From Pseudoscleropodium purum (Eukaryota; Streptophyta; Bryopsida; Hypnales; Brachytheciaceae): a stretch of DNA of 64,000 nucleotides. Every line of letters begins with the position of its first letter. Within the stretch, counting starts at the first letter, position 1. The position numbers and the translations under genes are program-made. The stretch spans positions 18,972,001 to 19,036,000 of the forward strand of contig OZ017804.1 of the NCBI GenBank assembly GCA_963969395.1. Direction: 5' to 3'. Below, in pieces: positions 46,591 through 57,420 of this stretch. The notes under the pieces were generated by a model. It was not told where the DNA came from, did no database searches, and was given only the letters and a program-made list of their open reading frames with translations.

Positions 46591-47557
46591 CTGAAGTGTC
46601 CCAACAAGATACATTTTGCAAAATACAGAATCTTTCATATTTGTAGATTTAGAATTTTTATTAAAATATATATATATAAAAAGGAGTAGGGTGCAAACTT
46701 TGAAATTCATTTCTAGGGGCATATTAGCTCGGATTTGAGTAAAATATGTGCCTATTCTATGCGAAATTTGCCAAGGAATCCAATGGTGCAATTGGTTTGG
46801 AATTTGGACCTGTTATTCAGCCTAGATTAGTGTTTTTCTTAGGCTAAATGGTGTTTTTGAACATCAATTTTCTAAAATTTCCAAGAATTTTAGATTTTAG
46901 AGCCTAGTTAGACACATTCTAATGTTTACCTTTTGTTATTGATACAGGATTGGCAACTCCTGATCATCCATCATAGGCGTTTGCAGGTGGCTTTAATTCA
47001 CAATTTCCTTGTGTTTTTGCAATTCGTTGTTTGGGAAAGGGGATCCAATTTGGATTTCTTGCATTTTGTTTTGGCTCCATTGCCTCCTTTGAGGGTGTGT
47101 TTGTTATACATTCTTGTTTAGTTTTTTTTATTGCATATTTGGTGTTAGTTATAGCACTCAATCTATTGTGTGCTACAATATTTATTTACACGACATTTAT
47201 GCAATGTTTGTAGTGTTTGAAAATACAATAAAAAGTTAGTTAGAGGGTTTGGATGTGGTGTTTAAGGATTGTCAAGGTTTGATATTTTAGTCAAATATTT
47301 GTGTGAGAAATAGAAGAGTTTGTCATGAATTTTGAGTACCCCATTGAATAGTAGCTAGAAATAAGTCTTATGCTTTTTTTTCAAATAGATTCAATAAAAA
47401 ATATGAAGACTTATTTCCAGCTACTAAATAATGTCCTTTAATAAGGATACATATTGTTTATTTATGTCATTCAAAGAATTTTGCACAATATGAATTATAA
47501 TTAGTATTTTTGGCATGCATAATTATCATTACATCCTTATGCAATATCAATCAAGCC

Positions 47558-47822
47558 TTAGATGTTTTTTAAGGGGTCTAGAGGGTTGTCTGGGCCTATT
47601 TCCGACGTTGTTCCCCAAGCAGTCCGGGAATGGCCATTGTAAAAAAAAATCTTTTTGAAAATTTTTAAATGCAAAAAAATTGGAAAAAAAATTGGAAAGA
47701 AAAGAAAAGAAAAAGTAACATGGCAATTGTTGTGCCATGTCATGTAGCTAGTGTGGGGCAATGGGAATCCAATTGAATGCAAGGGAACTCATAGTCCATT
47801 TAGGGGCTGAAATCTCATCTAA
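47558..47822. mobile_element. MITE family M1, copy 3 (about 265 bp)
   Basis: The left end is TTAGATGTTTTTTAAGGGGT; the reverse complement of the right end is TTAGATGAGATTTCAGCCCC. The inner stem reads TAACATGGCA..TGCCATGTCA, a CpG-depleted form of the TGACGTGGCA stem of other copies. Poly-A/T runs are in the same place. Non-coding. Confidence 0.75.
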
Positions 47823-48964
47823 TATATACCAAATTTCAACATCAAAAAACAAACAAATTATATAATAGAGGAATTTTTTTAGTCAATTTTCATGGATTTA
47901 CTTGATAATTTATTGAGCACAATTGGTGATGAATTTTCAAAATTTGATTGTGGAATTATGTAGGAAACATCTACATGCATTTTTTTTTTTTTTTTCATAA
48001 AATCTCAAAAGAGATTTAAAATTAACACCAAAGAAAGTTCAATGTTGTGATGTTACATGTCAAATTTTATAAAATTGATATCTATTTATCGTAATTAAAT
48101 ACTTTAATCCAAGTAGGAAGACTCAAAAATATACATGTGGCTCAAAAGCATCTAATCATTTGTTGTATGAGCCATGGAATTAGCCACTTTTGACAACATA
48201 TCCATTCTAATTACTTTGATTCCTTTAAAGCATTGTCATGGTTGCTCGACAAAATACATACTCTAGAGAAACTTGGCTAGACCTTACAAGAGTCTCTAAC
48301 AACTATGTCCTATTGAGTGTACACTAAAAGTTGTAAAGTTGCCTTGAAACAATGAATACATTCCCTTGTCCTTGCCTTTTATAGGTGCCACAAAGTCAAT
48401 AACTTTAGCAAAAACAATGAATTTGTTGAATTGGGTGCAGCAAGCCAAAATGAGATCTAACCAAACATGGAGACGCCAAAATTAAGTTGATTTCTTCTAA
48501 TAGTAAATGTTACACTCATTTAACAAAGTCACACTATATGAATGAAACAAAAAACTCAAGATTCATCCCTATAGTCTTAGGCAAATCCTTCTACTTAATT
48601 ATTGCATGGAATCATTTCATATATACCACAGGAGAATACAATAGAAAAATTCTTTCAATTTTAGTTACTTCCACAATTCCATCACTATATCTAAAACTAG
48701 TGTTCCAATTTTGGATGAATTTTTGGTAGTTTAAAAAAAAAATCATTTGGGTATTATCTCCCTTTTTATTATAAAAGATTGGATGAACTTGCCAAAAACA
48801 TCTCACAAAGAAATATTATTTGCCAAATTTTGAATGAAGTTTATTAGTTACAATTGATGTGACGATGAAATTGGATGATAGTTATGACTTGCATGCTTCC
48901 AAAGGTGAGTGTTGCCCTACTAACCAAAATGAATCATTTTTTGGACTTAAAGCTTAGGAACTTA
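47823..48964. other. AT-rich spacer, no gene seen
   Basis: A T18-type run lies near 47979-47996. The 48487-48729 frame has no coding-like composition. Nothing recognised. Confidence 0.45.
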
Positions 48965-49990
48965 ATTCTAAAGTCTCAAGGCCTATTTTCATCAAGAAAC
49001 ACTCAAAACTCTCATTTCTATTGCAAATAACATAAAAGTTGATTTTTTCCATATCTAACCATAGGATCTTGTACTAGACTATTATAAAAATGTGTGGAAG
49101 AAATTTAAAATAATTTGATCTCTAAGATTGCAAGATATTTGCATTTAAAATGGAGAAAACAAGTTTCCTGCACCTCGCTTGATTAGATTATTTGGCTTTG
49201 AATCTTCTTAATTTGAAAATGTTTGTACTACTTATTTTGAATTTCTAATTTTTTATATTGAAGAATTCAGTTGAAAATCAAGGAAAGAAAATTTAGAAAA
49301 CACACACTTAATTTTCATTCTTAGAAATATTGTTAAGTAGAAGTACATATGAGATTGAAGGAAAAACTAAGTTGTTAATAGTTTTAAGATGGAATTGAAA
49401 TATTCTAATCCCAACAATAAGATTATTCTAGTAAACAAAGTCAAATATGTATAATTTTTTTTTGAAATTGTGAAAATCAAGTTAAAAAATGAATTCCAAA
49501 AGTTTTTTTTCCTAGGAGGATGCAATGCACTAGAAGATTTTTCAAGGCTCTAAAAGCCCGAAAGTTATCAAATGTGGGAACTCGACTATGCAGTGACAAC
49601 GCAGCGGTTTGAAGTGGCTAAGACCTTGCTACGTCATTTTCCAAAAAAAATTCAACTTTGTTTTGCATTTGAAGAATTTTATTTAATTTTTTTTTAGTTT
49701 CTAGGAGTGGTCCGTTCCTTGCAGTGCAGGGAACAACTGTGGAGGAACAAGCCCAAAATAGGCTTTCAAAGCCCCTAAAAATCTTCTATGATTGCTTATA
49801 AAACAAAAAGTTCCATAACTTTCACATCACTAATCCAAATGGAATGAATCAAAGCTTTACATATAGACAAAAATATAATCTTCGAGAAAGACATTTAAAA
49901 CTAAATAAATCTGGAGTATAATTTTTTGTGATTTTTCTTATTGCCCAATAAGTTATTTTATAAAACTAAGGGGGCATAACTTTTACTCCC
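48965..49990 (-). repeat. Repeat family G, inverted copy interrupted by an M1 MITE
   Basis: It is collinear with 10945-11660 and 16935-17660 on both sides of the insertion. The left part has 'aaccataggatcttg' and 'agttttaagatggaattgaaa'. The right part resumes with 'tgattgctta.aaaacaa' and 'ataactttcacatcactaatccaaatggaatgaatcaaa'. Confidence 0.7.
49530..49798. mobile_element. MITE family M1, copy 4 (about 269 bp, inverted)
   Basis: The left end is CTAGAAGATTTTTCAAGGCT; the reverse complement of the right end is ATAGAAGATTTTTAGGGGCT. The inner TGACGTAGC stem appears in reverse orientation to copies 2 and 5. It sits inside a repeat G copy whose relatives lack it. Confidence 0.85.
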
Positions 49991-50339
49991 AAGTATTGAT
50001 TGAAAATAAAAAATTATATTTCCAGAAAATTATTGTGATTTCCTGGGTTTTTTTAAATTCAGAAAATCTTGTCAAAAATTGAAGCCTACTTGAAAGCCCT
50101 AGAGTTCCTAGAGGAATCTTTGAGACTTTAGGGATTAAATCTACAATACAAATTGACAAATTCCAACCTTTTTTACACCTAATTTTTTTTCAATCCCAAT
50201 TCAACTTGCCTCAATTAACAAAAGTATGCCACATTGATTTGTCCTAATAGACTAGTGCATGTGCCACTAGTTTACCAAAGGCACATTAATTTTTAACTAG
50301 GACAAGTATTTTTTAAAATTAAATTTAAATTGAATTTGG
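49991..50339. other. AT-rich spacer
   Basis: Nothing recognised. Confidence 0.45.
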
Positions 50340-52727
50340 TGAGCCTTGATTCATCTACTGGCCGACGGAGCCCCCCAATCGACCGCGTCGTCGTTTCGAA
50401 GTCAAAGCCGGTTTCTTGTGCAGGTTGCCGCGATTTTAGTGTCGAATGAGTAGAATGCCGAAGTTGACGGAGTGCACTGCTGCAGGACGCGGTGAGGGTG
50501 CGTGGATGTGAATTGGGAATTGGCGAGAGGCGTTCCCGGGGTGGACGCATTACGACTGGAGTCACGCCGGTGGTGGCCAGGCAACGACGTTACGGACGGA
50601 GTGGCGAAACACTCGGATCGGAAGACGAGTAACAAACAGGGAGCATCGTCCCGACCTAGGAGTTGGGCGGAGAAAATAACCATTCAATCGTCCTTGTTGA
50701 ATGATGTTCTGGCGGATTTCATGGGGGTGTTTCGATACAAGCGTGAAGGTTCAACTTAGTTTGAGGTGTGTGCAACCACAGCCGCAATTCGTGCTTGCAA
50801 TTGTTTGGAGGCGCTGAAGCCGAAGCCGAAGCAAGGAATTTGGTTACGCGGTGGAGGTGATTCTCGTTTTGAATTTAGAGTGGGGTAACTTTAGTGGAAG
50901 CGACGCTCGCGGATTGCGCTTCTAGTAGTAGTACTCCCAAAAGCTTGATTTTGGAATGGTGGGCTTGTGAGTTTGGGTTGTGAGAGTTCGGATTGTGCGT
51001 GTTGTTCAGTTGTGTGCTCGAACGTCGTTAACAGTAGCTATGGACATTTGTGCACGAGGGTTTCAACGTGGACATGGCGATGGGCGGGGCCTTTAGTATT
51101 GAACGGCGGGAGGAGAGTGGAGCTCGTCACAGGTGGTGACCTAAGCTCGTGGCACCTTGAGTCGTCAGTATATCGTCACCTTGAATCGTCAGTGTCTTCC
51201 CTGTGACCATATCGTGAAAATTTCGTTCAACCAGATTAGTACAACTGCGAGTACAACTGCTACTCGGAGAATATACTATAAATTTTCAAAAACAACTCAG
51301 ACAATGAACCATAGACCCTGTAGTGTAGGAAACAACATCTTTGGAACCTTGAAGCAACGAGTGATGCATGACTGGGGGACTCACTAAATAGGCACTTGGA
51401 TAATACATTAAAGAACTAGGTAGGAGGGAGTTTCACATGCTGATTTCGCTTACTAGTAGGCAAAATAAACAGAGGAAATCGTTTTAGGTACCTGGGAGTT
51501 TCAGTTTCGCGAGAAATCGAGAGGGGGGTGGGGGTGAAGGTTTGTGATTTGTGAGCCGATAACGGTGGGGATTTTGGCAACGCGAAATGAGGTTTCGACG
51601 AGGGGTCTCGTCTGGGGTTCAGAATTTTGCAGGTATGGATACAGCTTAGTGTCCAGGATGAAATTGTGAACTTCTGGTGAAGGGCGTCCACTTGATTTGG
51701 GGAAGGTAGTGTCTGCCGCCCTACCAGTCGTCATATATGGCCTGTCTCCTTCCACCTCGTTGAGTGATTCCGCCCAACTTTTCGCATTGATTCTCGGTGA
51801 ACGAATCTCGGACAATCTCATTTGGGGTAGGCGTTCCCTGGTTCGTGTTTCGGAATTCCTGGTAACTGATCGCAATTCTTTCTGTCTTAATATACTAGCG
51901 CCTCTGCATTCGTGACCCCAGCTGGTAACTTCATCACGATAGGTGTACTTGTTTGAGTCGGAGCTTTGTAAGACAGAGTAACGCTTCGACAGGTTTTTCA
52001 GGGGTTGAAATTCGGTTTGTTTCACAGCGTCGCAGTGGAGCTCTAGAGTTTTAATGCAAGATTGCACTATTTCTTGCCATTTTGGGCCCGCACAATTTTC
52101 GACTATATGTTGATTCCCAGCATCTCGTCCCAGAAATACTTACTCGTATGTGGAACTTGAGAATGGCGTTTTGAGAATTGCCTCTTCTTGCGGCTTAGGA
52201 AGTTCGGGACATATTCTTTAGCTGAAACACTTCGTGAATTCAATTGGCAGTCGAGAGCCTCTTGACCTCAGTTGTCGGTAACTCTCTTTATTAAATCTTA
52301 CCCAATTTATGCTTTACCTGAAATCCATTATAGAGGTACCAAACCTTACAATCCCTGATCCACGATTTTATCACTAAATTAATTTCAACGCGATTCTTCG
52401 TTCCTCAAATTTCCAGCTTCCTAGTAGAGTTTAAGGGAACAATTCTAAAATCACCTCATTTTCCGTGTTATCACTGACATCCCCTGCTGTAATTACTGAT
52501 GCAAATTGTCGTAACAGGATGCCATTGACTATTTCTGACTGCAAAGGATGCTGTAAGAGGAGATTTGCTTGCTGAATTAGTGGCCTCAAGAGACACAATT
52601 GGGTAGACCACTAGACCTACTGAATTTCGTTTTGAATATTTTTCTGTTGAACCTCATATTGTAGGAACTGAGGAGCGTTGCAGCAGTGTAGAAGGGATTC
52701 AGTGAACAAGGGGACCAGTGAGTCACA
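50340..52727 (+). promoter_or_regulatory. GC-richer 5' region of the 52.7 kb gene
   Basis: Composition switches to CpG-rich at about 50350 and remains gene-like up to the ATG at 52728, suggesting promoter plus long 5' untranslated sequence. An acceptor-like CATATTGTAG ends at 52664, so a 5' UTR intron is possible. Long frames here (for example 50502-50759 plus, 51501-52067 minus) lack ATG starts, and I do not call them. No core promoter element could be fixed. Confidence 0.45.
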
Positions 52728-55700
52728 ATGTTCCGCATGGAATTCCACTCTCTGGACGCCGTGGAAGAAGACGAAGACCGAGCAAGCTCATATCAAAACG
52801 ATGTCACTCGTTCCGCCACAGTCTTTGAGCAATACAGAGAGCGATCCTCCGACAGCCCCCCTAAAATCCACGAAGGCCGCGTGGGGAAGTTCAGCCGAAT
52901 GCAGCGTGTGGTGAGCTCCAACGAAGCCATGCACACAGTCTCCCACATCCCGTCCCTCACCGTCATCCGCACCCGAAGTCTCGGAAATGAGACTTCCCGA
53001 GGTCTCAATTTGGAGACTTCCCGAAGTCTCAACTCGGCGACTTCCATTCCCAGTAACTGGGAAGAAGTCGACCTCATCGACTTCTCCGATTCCCCGAAGA
53101 CACCACAACCAAAACCACAACCCACCACTTCCACTGGTGAACAAGAAGTCGTACGAGAGCTCGTGAAACCATTCGCAGACTCCGTAAACTTAACCAACAA
53201 TGTTGGTGCCTCCCCTGAACATCGTCCTTCAATTCAAGACTTGTTGACAAATGGTGTGGAAGAAGGGGATGCAGTTGTGGACGCAGTTTCTTCACGGGAC
53301 AGTGACATTAGTGGGAGCTTGCGAGTGCGGACGGACTCCATGCCCAGTACTAATAGTGCTTACAGTACTCAGTCCAGGAGTGAAGATTCGGACACGGAGA
53401 GTACTACTGAGGAGAAAGTGAGTGTCAAGGATGAGGAGAAAGGTAGCCCTGCGTCGAATACTTTGAACAAAGCTTTGAATAAGTTTAAGCATCATAAGAA
53501 GAACAAGCCGGTGGTCGGGGAGAGTAAAGTGGCGAAGCCGTGGGACGAGCCGTTACTGCATGCGCATGAGCAGGTGAAGATGGACAGGATGGCGCAGAAA
53601 GAGGCGAAGGTCGAGGCGAAGCGGATGGCGGAGGCGGCGAAAAGAGAGGCTGAAATTCAACAGAGAGAGGTATTGGTTGTTTTTCTTGTATTGAGTCTTT
53701 TTTATGTGATAAATCTTTTCAATTTTTATTCATGTTTAGAGTGGAGGCTCCATTCACCATACAGTTCGTTAGAATCTCCATTGATCGTTCTAGAATATGA
53801 CTGAGTATTGTGTCCTATAATGTTCTCAAGACTTGCAGCTATTGAAGGTTATCTAGTTTATAATCTCAAACGAAGCCCCATTTTTGTAGAGATGGCAACC
53901 AAGTATTGGATATGAAGTCAGAGCATGGTTATGTCCTTGAACATTATGATGCCCTTTTCAAACTCTTGGGGTTCTGTTTGCTAACCATTGAGGTTGTGTT
54001 TCGGTAATGTAAAAGTACAACCTCGTTATGAATCCTCGCCACTCACATTGATGTTTGCAGCTTCTGGAACTTGCCAATCCTGTTCCTGAGTCGTCACTGA
54101 GACATCATGGTGTGCGCAAAGGAAGTAAGAAAACAACCTTCTTTTGTATTTCTAAATTATGTACAGCACCTTTGACTCGATCATGTTATTTCCATTTGGC
54201 TTCATTTTGGCACTTGAAGAAATCTGCTGAATCTGTTGTGTGGTGGTGCATCTGTGCAAATTTCTGGGGAAGCAGTACAGAAGCTGTTTCATATTCATGG
54301 AGGAGGGGTGAGTAACCTTCCTTGTATTTTGAAAACATGTGGTAGCGAGCAATGAAATTCATAATGGGAAGGGTGACTCTTGAATGTCGAATTTAGAGGG
54401 AGGGAGGGTTGTAACTTTGTCACTCATAATGTTATGTTTAAGGTAACCGCACCTAATTGCAACCCATTTCTAAAAGCGTTCCTACAAATTCTCGCCTAAA
54501 ATGTGCCCATCTTTATTTATGAGAGTCGAGGGTGGATTTTCGATACTCTCATTTTTAGGGTTTCAAGAATTTGCAGTTTTATTTATATGGTGTCCAAAAA
54601 ATGCATTGTAAGAGAATTTGGAATTGTCTCTTACTCTTATTAGCCACATCTTAAACCAAAGTTTAGATAGTTTAGTAATGGAACCATGCTCACGTGCTTA
54701 TTTGGATGCTAGGAAAGCCTTCAGGAAGAGTGCTTTTGTACAAATGACACTCATGAGCTTTGAATCCTGGTTTCGTGCAGAACCATTCCCACTCACCATC
54801 GCCAAGAGAAGGAGTTCATGGAGACGTTCGAGAGGCAAAATGTGAGTAATTTTTATGCTTTTATATCGTGATATCCAGTTCATACTATGCCGCCTTTGAG
54901 AACGCAACTGATAAAACACTAAAAACGCTTTAAAAAAATTATTCATTTCAACCCCTGAATGATCAAGAATTTGTGATTTTTTAACCCTTGAGCACCCCAA
55001 AGACCTTATTCTGGATGAGGAACAGTCCAAAGAACTTCTCCTTCATCCCAAGTAATGCTTGAATCTTCTAAAGATATTACTACTTGTTTGCTGAAATTGA
55101 GATGAAGGAATATATTTGTACAAAGATATAAGCAAAAATGTACAAGAAATCAAAAATGGGTTTAGGTCATTTCAAGCATTTGATTGATCATATTGTGAAA
55201 TTATTTTTGTATCACTTGAATTAGTGATGAACAGAAGGTGTTGGATACAACCACATGAAATTGGACATGAAAGTTTCCACATGCTTTATTCAAACTGATG
55301 GAAGAGATTATGAGACCCAATTGGGGTTATATTATAGATGAGGATAGGATAGGGTTGGTGTGATCTCAAAACATCGCTCATTTATAATCCACAAAGTTAG
55401 TACTAAAGGTAAGCTGATTCTTAATCTAACAGAACATAATTAGAGCAGTATGAAAACAAAATGTTAAATTGATGTCAAGTTAATGATTGTCACGTAATGT
55501 TCACTTTTATAGTTTCCAATTGATGTTATATTAATCATGTCAATGACATTTCTTGAGTATGTTTGATGCAGTGGTGATGCCACGAGCTGGCATGTTTGAA
55601 GCATCACCCGGGTTGAGTCCTTCCACCACAGATGCTGCCCTCGCCCAAATCAGATCAGGCCCTCGGCCAGTTACTAAAACCGATCTTCAATTTGCAACAG

Positions 55701-56749
55701 TTGAATCGAATGTGAGCACGACTACTTACCCAACTCTTGATTTTTCTGCATGTTTTTGATCATGGGTTTGTTTTGTTTTGTTTTTTGTTTTTCTGTGAAT
55801 GGAGTTTTCACTCTTTGTTCACATTTGTGCAGCAACGAGATGTTCAGCCATGGACAATGGAAGAGTACATGGCCAAAAATGCTAGGCTTGCAGAGTGGGA
55901 GAAGAGAGTAAGTCGTTTCTTCACTTTAGAGCAACAGGTTTTCAAAAAGCTATTAATAGTCTCAAAGATACCCCCATTAATTCCCACATATTTATTAATG
56001 ATAAACTATTGTAAGTCGAATAGAATATTGGATCAATATTACAGATACTGTTAAGTGAATGAAAGGGTACTTTGCCAAAATGCTTAAGCTTGGGGAGTGG
56101 CAGAGCAGATGAAGTGATTTTCTTCACTTTATGCTCAAGCTAGAGCAAGAGGCTTTCCTGGTATGCTTGTAGTAACCAAAATCTCAAAACATCCCGTATT
56201 GAATGCACAAAGTTATGAAAGGTTTTACTTAATTACTTAACGTAGACCTAATAAAACATACTTCGATCAGTATTAAGATAAATGTTAAATCAATGTGAAG
56301 TTCAAGTTCATTTAACGCTTTATAGTCGCCAATTGATGTGATATCAAATTAAAGTCCATTACATGAAGATCTCACTAACCCTTAAACCAACACCGTTGGT
56401 ATTACACTAACATTAAGAGCTTTGTCAATCTGATGGGAGGATGCGTCTACATAGTGTAGAAACCGTGTCTAGTGAAAGTTTTCCATGATCCATTCTCAGT
56501 AGCGTAGAAACCGTGTCTATTGAAGTTGTTACCAATTTTGTAAGACATCGACTTGCGTAATCTCCGCGTACAAGATGTTCTGTTGTAACAATTTTTTCTA
56601 TTGCTGGTGGTGGTTGTGACATTGTTGACGTGAACCATGTTCAGAAGGACGATGAGGAATTTGGAGGAATTGAAGGCAACCAGCTGCTGAACCAATACTT
56701 CGACAACGATGTTATGCTGAACAACTTCGACGACAGCGACAGTGACTGA
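52728..56749 (+). CDS. Seven-exon gene, 472-residue disordered protein of unknown function
   Basis: I do not recognise the family. Exons are 52728-53669, 54061-54124, 54276-54307, 54781-54841, 55572-55711, 55833-55907 and 56645-56749. All introns are GT..AG and the phases are consistent, giving 473 codons with stop. The ATG is fixed by an in-frame TGA six bases upstream. Exon 1 (314 residues) is Ser/Thr/Asp/Glu-rich and probably disordered. It has an 8-residue repeat (TSRGLNLE-like, about three times, from 24-bp DNA repeats at 52973-53044), an acidic-hydrophobic EEVDLIDFSDSP at about residues 112-123, and a charged Ala/Lys/Glu helix at about 283-314. Later exons carry HIHGGG, a Pro/Ser linker, QPWTMEEYMAKNARLAEWEK and an acidic tail ending NNFDDSDSD. 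No signal peptide or membrane segment. The LIDFSD-type motif and coiled helix could suit an adaptor or scaffold role, but that is a guess. Exons 3 and 4 rest on phase and splice sites only. Confidence 0.72.
54276..54307 (+). CDS. 32-nt microexon of the 52.7 kb gene
   Basis: It is bounded by AAGCAG| and |GTGAGT. It encodes IQKLFHIHGGG once the split Ile codon is restored, and it is the only exon found that bridges the phase-1 end of exon 2 to the phase-0 start of exon 4. Skipping it would shift the frame. Confidence 0.55.
56056..56160 (+). pseudogene. Degenerate duplicate of exon 6 and its donor side
   Basis: It aligns to 55866-55945: '..gtac.t.gccaaaa.tgct.a.gctt', '.gagtgg.agag.ag', 'tttcttcacttta' and 'gagcaa.aggttttc'-like blocks recur in order about 190 bp downstream. 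The duplicate has lost the donor and contains stops, so it is not expected to be spliced in. It reflects a local tandem duplication in the intron. Confidence 0.65.
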
Positions 56750-57420
56750 TCAAACAAACAAGGGTTCACTCAGCCAGCCATTTTGAATCTCTGCTCAATT
56801 CTCTGTTGAATGTAAACCAAGAATTGAATTGGGTTTTTGGAGTTACAACAAAGTTCTCTGTTTACCGATTCTTCAAAACCAAAGGACATAAGATGCGGGA
56901 AGAATCTTTTCAGTGTTGTTTGCTACATCAGAAAGGGATGGCAAAGAATGACTGAAAGAAAGAAAAGCTTCCTTTTTTTTTTTTTCTCTTTTCAATTGTA
57001 GCATAGCGTGTTCTTTTTATTTTTTATATTATTTTATGTTGTCGGTTGGTGCGGATAGTTTATTGCTTTGGCGCCCAATGTTTTATCATTGCAGTGCGCT
57101 TTAACGAAAAGCTTCTGTTGCACTTTCGCCGTCTCTATATTTTGTTTTTCTTTCTTTTTTTTCTTTTGTAATAATGTGTTGTAGTCACAAGATGTGCTGC
57201 TGCTGCTGCCATTTGCTAGTTGGATGAGAGTGGCGTTTAGTAAACTTTTTGAGAGAGTGCAGGGTCGATTTGGGTACACATGTAAGTAATCATACTTTGT
57301 TAATTCAGTGTGATAAATAACAAACAAGCTAAGAATCCTTTTTCCAGTTTCCAAATAGATCCATTGGAATAAAGACAACTTAATAATAGGAACCATATTC
57401 ACTTGCTCCAATGTTTATGC
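56750..57420. other. 3' flank of the 52.7 kb gene
   Basis: Probably 3' untranslated sequence followed by T-rich runs (56971-56990). A (TGC)n run lies near 57196-57210. A minus-strand 125-codon frame (57034-57411) crosses it; its first ATG gives about 120 codons, but there is no recognisable product. Confidence 0.45.

Larger units (their letters stand above)
45746..47557. other. Spacer with hairpin and minisatellite, no gene seen
   Basis: The region has a TATATAAG box-like string at 45747-45754, a perfect hairpin (46040-46067) and a degenerate minisatellite (46466-46590). It might be a decayed retroelement leader, but no primer-binding site, protease or polymerase motif could be found. Confidence 0.45.

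Noticed and set aside
45746..47300. Possible LTR retrotransposon leader (TATATAAG and a downstream AT-rich body)
   Set aside because: No matching second LTR, primer-binding site, gag, protease or reverse-transcriptase motif could be found.
51501..52067. Minus-strand 188-codon frame, the longest outside known genes
   Set aside because: It starts at GTG with no ATG near its head, lies antisense to the 5' region of the 52.7 kb gene, and resembles no protein I know.
57034..57411. Minus-strand 125-codon frame downstream of the 52.7 kb gene
   Set aside because: It overlaps the probable 3' untranslated region, contains a homopolymer-driven Lys run and has no known domain.
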